Program-made: the position numbers and the translations under genes
The notes under the pieces: model-generated
What the model was told of the DNA's origin: nothing
Database searches by the model: none
The model's input: only the letters and a program-made list of their open reading frames with translations
From: Marivirga sericea
GTDB lineage: Bacteria > Bacteroidota > Bacteroidia > Cytophagales > Cyclobacteriaceae
Reading direction: 5' to 3'
Assembly (NCBI RefSeq): GCF_900177665.1
Contig: NZ_FXAW01000004.1
Location: 62,001 to 126,000, forward strand
DNA: 64,000 bases
In this document: positions 17,439-26,900 of the stretch, one piece after another
How the letters are laid out: every line of letters starts with the position of its first letter
How positions within the stretch are numbered: the stretch's first letter is position 1

Positions 17439-20400
17439 CTACCAGGGCTTTTGTTCCATTTGCTCCTTCATAGTCTCATATTTATCAGAAAACTCCTCCC
17501 ACTCTTCCATTGTTAATAACTTAGCTAAATCCTTGTATGAATCTTCCGCATAATTCGTCAAATTTAATTTCAATGCTTGAAAAGTATACGCTTTCAATAG
17601 TTCTACACTTTCCGAATTTAAACGACTAGCTTGGACTAAAATTTCGTAGGCTTGTTCAGGCTCATTATTTTCATTAAAATACTGAGCACTATACAACACT
17701 GCTGATTCAAAAAATGGATTTTCCAGCCCTAGCCGCTTCATAATATCATGAGCCTGAGCATTTGGGTCTTTCTGAAGTTTCTGGTATGCTTTCCATACTA
17801 ACTCATAATTATAGGGATAGGTTAGTAATATGTTTTCATCAACCTCTTCGTCTAATTTATCATCCTGAGTCACTGCAGCCAATAAAGCCAATAAATTGTT
17901 TTGATATATAAGCAAACCTTCTTCATCCTTAGAAATTTTGAGGGCCTGCAAATGCTGCTTGGCTTGACCAAATTTAGCTTTATTGATGAGCGCTTCTCCC
18001 TCATTTAGCTTCAATAATGTCAAGAAAGGGGAACCTTCCAATTGAGTTTTAATTGAATCCTTCTCCTTTTTTTGTAATGAAGAATTCGTTTTCAACCATA
18101 AATACTGAAAACTAGCAGGTAAAAGTGTTGAATTTCCTTTCAAAAATTGATAAAGCGGATCATTTTCTAAGACTTGGATAGAAATTGACTCTGTATCTAA
18201 CTGTTTTTCATAAACTTGAGCAGCTTCAAACAATCTTTCATCTAAAATTAAAGCAATAGTGCGGTAAGTATTTGCTTTGCTCATTTTCAAGTCAGCTGCC
18301 TGTGCAAAATGCTCGGCTGCTTTGGTATAGGCCTTTTGTTCCAGCAACCACAAGCCATGCAATAGATAATAAAAACCGGCGTCTGAAATATTATCATTCT
18401 CCAATTCATATATCAAGCCATACGCTTCCTTGATCTTACCTGCATAATTTAATCTTGATGAAGTGGCATATTTTAAAGATTTATCAAATTCTTTATTCTC
18501 TGGTAAATTTCCTAACCAGCTAACAGAATCTGACTCAAAATCTTGATGACCCAATGACTTATTTAATGTCAGATTAAATAAAAATGAAAAGTCATTATAG
18601 GTTAACACTTGAGGTATTTTATTAGCTTCTACATTAATACTATCAATAAAATCTCTCTTTCTATTGGCTAAAGCCAAATAATTGGTTTGATACGCAACAG
18701 ATTTATTATTTAATTCAGATTGTTCTGGTAAATCCTCATCTATACCTTTCTTGGCAAACAGTGCTAGACGATTTACAGCAGAAACCTCCGCAGTCTCTCC
18801 TCGACTAGCTGCTCTTTCTGCAGCATCAAAATAAATAAAAGATGAATCTGCTTGATTTAACTTTTCGAAAATCAATCCTTTCATATTTAAAATATAGGAA
18901 TTGTCAGGAAAATCCTTCTGAGCCTCCTCTAACGAAAATAATGCTTCAAAAATAAGGTCTGAATTGATTTGTGCTTGTACCTTATTCAAGTAGGATTGCA
19001 CGCTTGGTCTTTTAAAATTAGCTTGCGAAAAATAGGTTGAAGCCTTAACCCAATTTTTAGCATCATATTCTCTTTTACCGAGTTCAAAATTATGCTTGTG
19101 GGAGGTTTTAGCATACTGTCTCGCTACTTTAAAAGTTGTCGTAGCTTTCTCTTCTTCTCCAATGTAAGCGTAATAATCAGCGAGTCCTATATAATAACCC
19201 GATATAGCTTGATAATATGGCAAATAAGAAACTCTTAAAATCAAAACGACTACAATTCCAAAACCTACTGCTCTCACAAGATTGTAAGGAATATTGACAG
19301 GTCTGAAAACCACTGGGTAGATTCCGTGTCCTGCCTTTAATAGTGCTACAAAATTATACAGGACATAAAAGAAAAACAAAACTCCAAAACCAAGATGCGA
19401 GAAGATGATCATATCTTCAAAAGTGTCCATCAGCGGATCATTTCCATTCCTAAAGATCCAAGTCATCACGGAAAAGGCCATTATTCCCAGAGCTAAATAC
19501 ACATAACCTCCTAACGGCCTAAAAATCAATTGCTTTTTAACTAGTTCACTTCTCTTTTTAAAGCCCCAAATACCTAAAACAGCGGACACAGCAAATAATA
19601 CAAATTCATTTAGATACACAATCTCTATATCAATCATATTATCATTCTTTGCAAAAGTAAGGCCGACATAGATTAGGTAAAGCATGGTTATCACAATAAA
19701 ATGAAGAAGATTTGAACTGCCATCCTCATTCTTTTTTGCCGCTAATAAATAGAGAATATGTAGTATAATGTCATATGCAACATTGAATATAAAAATGATA
19801 GATAAGATTACGGGGACTATAATTCCGTGGTGAGCCATAAAAACAACTGGCGCTTCAATTCTAGATCCCATGATCACAAGAGAGAGCAATGCGATTAATA
19901 ACAACGCAAAACTGAGCCATCTTTGAAATAGGCCGGCATCTTCTTTAAATGCTTGGAAATAGTAACCCGTAACAAGAAATAAGCCTACAAATAAAAATGT
20001 AAATAGCTGGTTATCGATACCAAAAATATTCAAGAACTGAAGCTTGAGCGTAATAATCCAGACGACAAAGACAGACTGAAAAATAATAAACCACCATCTG
20101 CTTAGGTAGGTAGCTGCTGTCATCATAATACTAAAACAACAAAAAATGACGGCTATTAAGAGATAGGTACCACTCAATTGGAAGCCTGCATCTAACGAAA
20201 GAAATGATTGAAATATAATATATGTCCGTGCTGGCACCTGTAAATCAAAAACAAAATCTTGCACATTATGCAGTGACAATTCGATGCTTTGGGTTTTTCG
20301 AGCCACTTCCTTTGGAAAAGCAATATCATCACTATTGTATTGAGAATAAAAACTATAAACAAGGGATAAAAAGAAAACAAAAAGGAGCACCTGATAAATG

Positions 20401-20447
20401 CTCCTGTATTTCCCACTCCAGTCTTTCCAAAAATTCAATTTATTCAT
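17439..20447 (-). CDS. Large polytopic membrane protein with C-terminal TPR repeats
   Basis: This protein of about 1002 residues has roughly eleven or twelve predicted membrane helices in its first 410 residues. Soluble TPR-like repeats fill the rest: EEKATTTFKVARQYAKTSHK, DSSFIYFDAAERA and TKAAEHFAQAADLK are typical. I do not recognise a named family or catalytic motif. I chose the ATG at 20447, seven bases after the gatC stop; a TTG at 20462 overlapping gatC by eight bases is the alternative. It lies between gatC and an ABC ATPase in a run that also includes plsC and lpxB, which hints at an envelope role, but this is inference. Confidence 0.8.
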   Translation of the reverse strand: MNKLNFWKDWSGKYRSIYQVLLFVFFLSLVYSFYSQYNSDDIAFPKEVARKTQSIELSLHNVQDFVFDLQVPARTYIIFQSFLSLDAGFQLSGTYLLIAVIFCCFSIMMTAATYLSRWWFIIFQSVFVVWIITLKLQFLNIFGIDNQLFTFLFVGLFLVTGYYFQAFKEDAGLFQRWLSFALLLIALLSLVIMGSRIEAPVVFMAHHGIIVPVILSIIFIFNVAYDIILHILYLLAAKKNEDGSSNLLHFIVITMLYLIYVGLTFAKNDNMIDIEIVYLNEFVLFAVSAVLGIWGFKKRSELVKKQLIFRPLGGYVYLALGIMAFSVMTWIFRNGNDPLMDTFEDMIIFSHLGFGVLFFFYVLYNFVALLKAGHGIYPVVFRPVNIPYNLVRAVGFGIVVVLILRVSYLPYYQAISGYYIGLADYYAYIGEEEKATTTFKVARQYAKTSHKHNFELGKREYDAKNWVKASTYFSQANFKRPSVQSYLNKVQAQINSDLIFEALFSLEEAQKDFPDNSYILNMKGLIFEKLNQADSSFIYFDAAERAASRGETAEVSAVNRLALFAKKGIDEDLPEQSELNNKSVAYQTNYLALANRKRDFIDSINVEANKIPQVLTYNDFSFLFNLTLNKSLGHQDFESDSVSWLGNLPENKEFDKSLKYATSSRLNYAGKIKEAYGLIYELENDNISDAGFYYLLHGLWLLEQKAYTKAAEHFAQAADLKMSKANTYRTIALILDERLFEAAQVYEKQLDTESISIQVLENDPLYQFLKGNSTLLPASFQYLWLKTNSSLQKKEKDSIKTQLEGSPFLTLLKLNEGEALINKAKFGQAKQHLQALKISKDEEGLLIYQNNLLALLAAVTQDDKLDEEVDENILLTYPYNYELVWKAYQKLQKDPNAQAHDIMKRLGLENPFFESAVLYSAQYFNENNEPEQAYEILVQASRLNSESVELLKAYTFQALKLNLTNYAEDSYKDLAKLLTMEEWEEFSDKYETMKEQMEQKPW

Positions 20448-20454
20448 TTCCTTC

Positions 20455-20742
20455 TTATTCAATTACTTTAGGCACTCTAAAATAGTCATCATCCTTTTTT
20501 GGAGCATTTTTCAAACCATCTTCATGCGTGATTTGCCCTTTGACTTTATCTTCCCTCAATTGGTTAGATTCAAATGTCATAGATTGCAGAGGCTCTATAT
20601 GATCTGTTTCCAACTCCTGCAATTTCTCCACAAAAGAAAGCATATTATTCAAATCTTTCAGCATTCTTTCTTCAGATTTTTCATCAAACTGAAGTCGCGC
20701 CAAATGGGCTATCTTCTCCAATGTTTTTTTATTAATGCTCAT
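20455..20742 (-). CDS. gatC: Asp-tRNA(Asn)/Glu-tRNA(Gln) amidotransferase subunit C
   Basis: The small structural subunit of the GatCAB transamidosome, which converts misacylated Glu-tRNA(Gln) or Asp-tRNA(Asn) to the correct amides. The 95-residue protein has the GatC pattern: IAHLARLQFDEKSEERMLKD near the N-terminus, MLSFVEKLQELETDHIEPLQ in the middle, and a C-terminus rich in acidic residues ending DDYFRVPKVIE. gatA and gatB are not in the window. It starts one base after the plsC stop, and the large TPR membrane gene follows immediately, so the three are probably one transcript. Confidence 0.92.
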   Translation of the reverse strand: MSINKKTLEKIAHLARLQFDEKSEERMLKDLNNMLSFVEKLQELETDHIEPLQSMTFESNQLREDKVKGQITHEDGLKNAPKKDDDYFRVPKVIE

Positions 20743-20743
20743 C

Positions 20744-21472
20744 CTATTGCTGGTTTTTTAATTCATTTGAAATGATATCGAAAACCTTTGTTTTTAACGC
20801 CGGTATATCTTCCATATTGAGTCCTTTTGTAGGAATTGGCTTATGATAGATCATCCGCATTTTCTTCCTACTAATCAAAGGAATTCTGGTATCAGGCAAA
20901 ATTATCCAATTATCTGGAAGACTCACAGGCACAAGTGGAATTTGTTTCATAATAGCTGCTCTAAAAGCCCCATCCTTAAACCTACTCATTTCAGGAATTC
21001 TTTTAGACAGTATCCCTCCCTCCGGAAACATTACCAAAGACCTATCTTCTCCCATCTTGTCGATAGCTTTATGCAGGGCTTTATAAGCATTAGTGGGACT
21101 TGCTCTATTTACTGTAACATGCAGTTGGCTAAACATATATCCGAACAAAGGTATTTTAGCCAAGGAGCTTTTACCTACATAAACCACCGACTGAGGAGCA
21201 AATCCAAAGCTTACTATGTCCAAAAGTGAGAAATGATTAGAACAATATACATATTGGTTCTTAGCGTTTATTTGCTCAATACCTTCTACTTCCGTTTTTA
21301 TGCCTACTAAAAATAAAGCTACATTAGCCCAAATCTTATTTAGATAATAACAGTGTTTATGCCATGCTTTATTAGCAATAATGATCAGAAAAAAGGGATA
21401 TAACAGCAGCAGTAAAACAATAAAAACAATTGCACACCAAACTGTGTATATCTGCTTGAAAAAATATCGCAT
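20744..21472 (-). CDS. plsC: 1-acyl-sn-glycerol-3-phosphate acyltransferase
   Basis: Adds the second acyl chain to lysophosphatidic acid, forming phosphatidic acid for membrane lipids. The 242-residue protein has an N-terminal hydrophobic segment (about 10-33) for membrane attachment. The catalytic HX4D motif is NHFSLLD (His80, Asp85), and the glycerol-phosphate site is VMFPEGG. The next gene, gatC, starts one base after its stop. It is divergent from the DUF429 gene with only 23 bases between starts, so the two promoters must overlap or lie in coding sequence. Confidence 0.92.
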   Translation of the reverse strand: MRYFFKQIYTVWCAIVFIVLLLLLYPFFLIIIANKAWHKHCYYLNKIWANVALFLVGIKTEVEGIEQINAKNQYVYCSNHFSLLDIVSFGFAPQSVVYVGKSSLAKIPLFGYMFSQLHVTVNRASPTNAYKALHKAIDKMGEDRSLVMFPEGGILSKRIPEMSRFKDGAFRAAIMKQIPLVPVSLPDNWIILPDTRIPLISRKKMRMIYHKPIPTKGLNMEDIPALKTKVFDIISNELKNQQ

Positions 21473-21495
21473 ACTTTAAAGCCTAAAAATAACAA

Positions 21496-22278
21496 ATGAC
21501 AAAAGAATTAAAAAATAAAGAAATTTCCATTGGGTGGGATGTTGGTGGTTGGAGTGGTAAAAATCATGGGCTTTGCGTTTTGGAATATGACAATAGCGAA
21601 ATTACACTTTTAAAGGCAACAAAATTGAATGTTTTCCAAATAAAAAATGAAATTGAAAATATTTTAAATCTCTATCAAAACTCTCATGAGATAATTTTAG
21701 GAATAGATGCTCCATTACAATTCCCTATTTTATTTAAAGAAATCATTAATCAAAATCCGTGTAATATCTTCCATTCAGTTCAAAGTGAGCTGAAAGAAAA
21801 TCCTATTGCATGGCGTATAACAGATTTATATATCAAAAATAATTTTGGCAAAACGCCTTTAAGTGCTTCTTTTAGTTTTCTGACCAGCAATGCCACAGTA
21901 GCTATTACAGTGCTTGGAGAATTGAAAGCGAAATTTGCTGATTTCTCGATATTACCATTTGATGCAGAAAGTAGAATAAGAGCTATAGAGGTATATCCTG
22001 GACTATTGAAAAGCACTAAACTGAAAAGTCACCCCATCTTTACTGTTTACCAAAAAATACTTGAGATGAACAGTTTTAAACAAATCAAAGGCTTCGACTA
22101 CTATTTTCAAGACGCTAAAGAAAAAAGCGATATTGCGGATGCTGTAATTTGTGCTCTTTATGGACTAGGTTTCAGTGGGAAGAATCAAGAAATTCCTACC
22201 ATTAAAAACGATATCCCTAAAAAAGTCTTGCTAAAAGCAAAAGAAGAAGGCTGGATCTATCATCCTGATATACTTTGA
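21496..22278 (+). CDS. DUF429-family RNase H-fold protein
   Basis: This 260-residue protein begins with a beta-strand motif ISIGWDVGGWSGKNHGLCVL (Asp15). It later has ILGIDAPLQFP (Asp71) and SDIADAVICALYGL (Asp212 and Asp215). This three-acid arrangement fits the RNase H-like fold predicted for DUF429, a group suggested to include nucleases but without a settled function. The 3' end overlaps the convergent MATE gene by 19 bases. The family call is moderately firm; activity is unproven. Confidence 0.7.
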   Translation: MTKELKNKEISIGWDVGGWSGKNHGLCVLEYDNSEITLLKATKLNVFQIKNEIENILNLYQNSHEIILGIDAPLQFPILFKEIINQNPCNIFHSVQSELKENPIAWRITDLYIKNNFGKTPLSASFSFLTSNATVAITVLGELKAKFADFSILPFDAESRIRAIEVYPGLLKSTKLKSHPIFTVYQKILEMNSFKQIKGFDYYFQDAKEKSDIADAVICALYGLGFSGKNQEIPTIKNDIPKKVLLKAKEEGWIYHPDIL

Positions 22279-23624
22279 TTCATTTTTGACGCTAGTATTT
22301 TAGACCTATTGTTGAATCGAATAAATAGGATTACAGCTGTAACACTTAAGCCAGTGAGCAATCCATACCAAACGCCTTTTTCTTCAAATCCAAAAGTAAA
22401 TGCTAATAAATAGCCAGTTGGTAAGCCAATCACCCAATACGCCATAAAAGTAACAACAGTTGGAAGCTTTACATCGCCCATTCCGCGCAAAGCACCCAAA
22501 CCTACTACTTGCACTCCATCTGAGAGTTGGAAAAGAGCTGCGATGATTAATAAAGAGGAGGCAATCTTAATTACTTCTTGGTCAGAGGTATATAACATGG
22601 GTAAATAGTCATTTAAACCCAGAAATACTAAACCCGTAAAACTCATAAAAATCACAGCCATCAAAAAACATGTGAAAGCGGCAATACGCATAGTCGGTAT
22701 GTCTCTTTGACCTAATTGATTCCCAACTCTTACAGTAGCAGCAGCAGATATACCTGTAGCCATCATATAACTGATAGAGGCTAAATTCATAGCAACCTGA
22801 TGAGAAGCAAGCGGAACAGCACCCATCCAGCCAATCATAATTGCAGCAGAAGCAAAAGCCCCTACTTCAAAGATATACTGAAAGCCAGTAGGAACACCTA
22901 GATTTAGTAACTGCTTAAAAGAAATTGGATTCCAAATAATTACTTTAAAATATTTCCAGTAAACTGCAAATTTCTTGTAATACCTCACGAATAGTGCCAT
23001 TGCAACAGCCATCAAAATTCTAGAAATAAGAGTAGCCCAGCCAGCACCTACCAAACCCATCGGTTCAAAACCTAATTTCCCAAAAATTAATATATAATTA
23101 AGCACAATATTAATGACATTGGCACTTATTGTAATATACATGGCCTGTTTTGTAAGGGATAATCCCTCTGCAAATTGCTTGTAAGTTTGAAAAATCATGA
23201 AAGGCACTAAAGAAAACCCTATAATTGCCAAATAAGGCTTTGCCAATACCACCACTTCTTTCGGTTGATCTAATATATCTAGTATAAAACCCCCAAAAAG
23301 TAGAATTCCAAAAAGAAGCAACCCAAAAATAAGATTGATCACAAAACTATGCTTCATAAAGCGCATAGCAGAACGATGATTTCCCTCTCCATCGGATTGT
23401 GCAACCAAAGGTGTAAGACCAAAGGAAATCCCAATTCCAAACATCATGGTGACACTGAACACGGCATTAGCAACGGAAACGGCTGCTAATTCCTCTGTTC
23501 CTACTCTCCCCACCATGACTGAATCTGCTGTACCCACCAGCACATGCCCTAGCTGGCTTAATACAACTGGATATGCGAGTAAATAATTACGTTTAAAATG
23601 CTCCTTAAAATCTTGGGCTTTCAT
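22260..23624 (-). CDS. MATE-family efflux transporter
   Basis: This inner-membrane antiporter of about 454 residues has twelve predicted helices. It belongs to the multidrug and toxin extrusion family (NorM-like), which exports cationic compounds using Na+ or H+ gradients. Family features include AYPVVLSQLGHVLVGTADSV near the start, the repeated MVGRVGTEELAA pattern, and VGVPTGFQYI-like sequence at the second half (LGVPTGFQYIFEVG). I chose the ATG at 23624; an upstream TTG at 23645 is in frame but unlikely. The substrate is unknown. It overlaps the DUF429 gene at the 3' ends. Confidence 0.92.
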   Translation of the reverse strand: MKAQDFKEHFKRNYLLAYPVVLSQLGHVLVGTADSVMVGRVGTEELAAVSVANAVFSVTMMFGIGISFGLTPLVAQSDGEGNHRSAMRFMKHSFVINLIFGLLLFGILLFGGFILDILDQPKEVVVLAKPYLAIIGFSLVPFMIFQTYKQFAEGLSLTKQAMYITISANVINIVLNYILIFGKLGFEPMGLVGAGWATLISRILMAVAMALFVRYYKKFAVYWKYFKVIIWNPISFKQLLNLGVPTGFQYIFEVGAFASAAIMIGWMGAVPLASHQVAMNLASISYMMATGISAAATVRVGNQLGQRDIPTMRIAAFTCFLMAVIFMSFTGLVFLGLNDYLPMLYTSDQEVIKIASSLLIIAALFQLSDGVQVVGLGALRGMGDVKLPTVVTFMAYWVIGLPTGYLLAFTFGFEEKGVWYGLLTGLSVTAVILFIRFNNRSKILASKMNQSISG

Positions 23625-23908
23625 TCTTTCCGATTCACAATGCAAAACTAGTAATATTATGGAAGTAAACGGTCATCAAAATGGATTAGAATATTCGAGT
23701 AAAATCAAACATATTGTAAAAGCTCACTACTTCCAAGATATCCTTCTTTACACCAATAGGTTTAGTAATCTGAAATTTAAAAAGCTTAAATAGTCAAAAT
23801 AAAACTAGAATTATAAAAAATTAATAAATACAGATAGGTATAAACAACCCAAAATCTAAATATTTTTATTATCTTTATCTTATAATAAATTGTAATAATT
23901 CAATCGTT

Positions 23909-26900
23909 ATGGGTACTACAAAAAGACTTTTTAATCTAGTGTTTTTAGGATTAACTTTTTTCGCATTTGCGCACTACCAAGCTAATGCGCAGAGCGTAAA
24001 GAAGTACAATAAATATATAGAAAAAGCTGAAAAAAAGTTTGACCAGGGCAAATTTGAGAAAGCTTTAAAATTTGTTGATAAACTAGAAAGCAAAAGCACC
24101 CAGAAATTTGGTGCTGAAAATCAATTTTTAGCTGTCGCAAAACTCAAGCAGGCCAAGTACAATTGGGCATTAGGGCAGTTTGACGATTACTACAAAATCA
24201 ATTCTGATGCATTAGCCATCAGCCAAAAAACTAATGGCGAAAACTCCATAAGTCATGGAATCAATTTAATTGATGCTGCCCAAAATATGGTTAATTATGG
24301 CAACTACGTGAAAGCCTATGATTATTTGGAGCAAGCTATTGACTTATTTCAAAACTCCGATGCGGCTGACGACTTGTATTTGAGCGAGCTAAAGCTCAAA
24401 AAAGCTGAAATACTCATCGCAATTGGGGACTATAACAAAGCATTGAAACTAATTAACCAAGAAGAAGCATTTTACTTACAAAGAACGCTTGATAAAGATA
24501 ATAATTTAAAAAATAAGCAGCTTGAAAAAAGATTTGAAGATGCAGCAAGAATGATTACGCTCAAAAGCAATGCATTGAGACATAAAGGAGAAATCAGACG
24601 TGCTGACTCTGCATTTTCAACTGGGGAAAGTTGGATAAAAGATAAGCTCAATAAAAGAAATAAATATTTTGCTGACCACCTCTACTACTTCGCAGAATTT
24701 CTAGAGGAGAATGGGACTAGAGAGCTACCGTTTAGCTATTACAGTGATGCTTATATTTATTCCATCTCTGCCAATGGTGCTAATCATCCATCCACACTTA
24801 AATATCTTGAAAAGTTAGTTCTCAATACTATTAAAGAAAATAATATCTCAAAAGCTTTGGCTTTCTACAAAGATTTAGAAAAAATTCTCAAAACGAATTT
24901 TGATAAGAATAGCTCTCACTTTGTTAAGTTAGCTACAATATCATTTGAATCAGATCTTCGAAAAGGAGATATAAAAAAATTAGAGCAAGCTGCAGCTAAG
25001 TTATCAGACGATAAAAATCTATTACCTGCAGATCACCCCATTAGGATAGAACTATTGAATACCTTGGTTAAAGTAGCTTCAGCTAAAAACAATTATCAAA
25101 ATGCCGAAGGCTATCTTAATCAGATTATTGACATTAAATCAATGCTTTATGGTGATACCAGTGTGAGTACTTCCTATAGCAAATTAGATCTTGCTCACCA
25201 CTGGGTCGACCACACTGATAAATTCGAAGATGCTGTAAAAATCTACAATCAAGAATTCTACGGAAAAATTGAAAAGCAAATCACCACCAAGCACTACAAA
25301 TATGTTAATCTCTTAAATCACCTAGCCACTACCTATCAGATTGATGATGATTATGAGAAAGCTTCAGATTTGCTAGATGAAGCGCTTCTAGCCACTAGAA
25401 CAAAATATGATAACCAAGATATCGATTTCGGAAAAGAATTAAATCTAATAGCTGATTTGCAAATAAAAATCGGAGAATACGAGAAAGCTGAAGTTAATAT
25501 TGCAGAGTCCATTAGTATTCTGCAGAATTTTGATACCGAATTCAGTATTGTATATTATATCATGGCGCTAGAGACGCAAGCGAAACTACTATCTATCAAA
25601 GGATTTTTCGATGAAGCTGAAGATGCATTAGAATTATCGCAAAAACTCTACTCCAGAACAATTCCAAGTCCTGAATATAATCCACTACTCGCTTCTCAAG
25701 AACTAGCTTCCGTTTATCTGAAAGTAGGGAAATATGGAGAAACAGAAAAAATTCTACTTAAAGCTCTAGAAAGAAATACAGAACTATATGGAGAGGATAG
25801 TAGAAAATTAATCTTACCCATGGTTGATTTTGGAAGGTTGCAATTGATAAAGGGAGATTATACTAAAACTGAAGAATTAGGAAGAAGAGCCTTAGAAATA
25901 TCAGAAAATACTTTTGGCAAGAATTCTACTAAAAATGCTCCTGCAATTCTCCTATTAGGAGAATTGTACGAAACTTTAGGAGACTATGATAAATCTGAAG
26001 AGTTCTATAGCCGTGCAATATCAGTTTTAGAGAATCAATTTGGAAGAGATCATGTAGATGTTGCCACATCCATTTCAAAGCTTGCTATTGTTTTGTTCTA
26101 CGAAGGAGACGAAAATGCTCAAAAAATTGAAGATTTGCTGTTTGAAGCTAAAACTATTGTTGGAAAAAGGTTCTCTCCCAAAAGTCCTTTGTATGCTGAT
26201 TTACTAAAGGATATGGCAAGATTTTTCATTTCAGAAGATAAATTAGAAGACGCTTTAAGCTTTTTAGAACAATCGGAAGACATATGGAAAGATAAAGCTG
26301 GAAGGAGAAATAATATCAAAGCTGCTGATATCCATATTTTACGAGGTGACATCTTTTATAAGCAAAGAAAGTGGAATGCTGCAGAGAGCGAATATAAAGA
26401 AAGTCAAAAGCTGAATGAAAAATTCTTCAATGATCAACATCCTGAATATGTGAAAGCGACCTCCCGTATGAGCAAGGTCTATTATATGGATGGGAATCAA
26501 AGAAAAGCTAAAACGTATATTGAAGAGGTAATGAAAAATTACAACGTCTTTATAAAAGAATATTTCCCAGCTTTAAGTGAAAGAGAGAAAACCAAATATT
26601 GGAATACGATCAGAGATGATTACGACTATTTCAATACTATGGCCTTGACTATGCATGACCGATATCCGGAGATGATACAAACGGTCTTTAACAATACACT
26701 AAAAACAAAAGGACTATTATTGAGCAGTTCTATCAAAATGCGAGAACGTATTTTAAATAGTAATGATTCCATCTTAAAGACGCAGTATTTCGACTGGCTA
26801 GATAAAAAAGAGCTGCTTTCTAACGCTATTTCAATGAGCAAGGAGCAACTTGAAAGTGAAGGTATAAATCTTTCACAATTGGCCAGAGAGGTAGAATTAA

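Noticed and set aside
20398-21229. Plus-strand open frames opposite gatC and plsC
   Set aside because: They lie fully inside well-supported genes on the other strand and look like no protein family.
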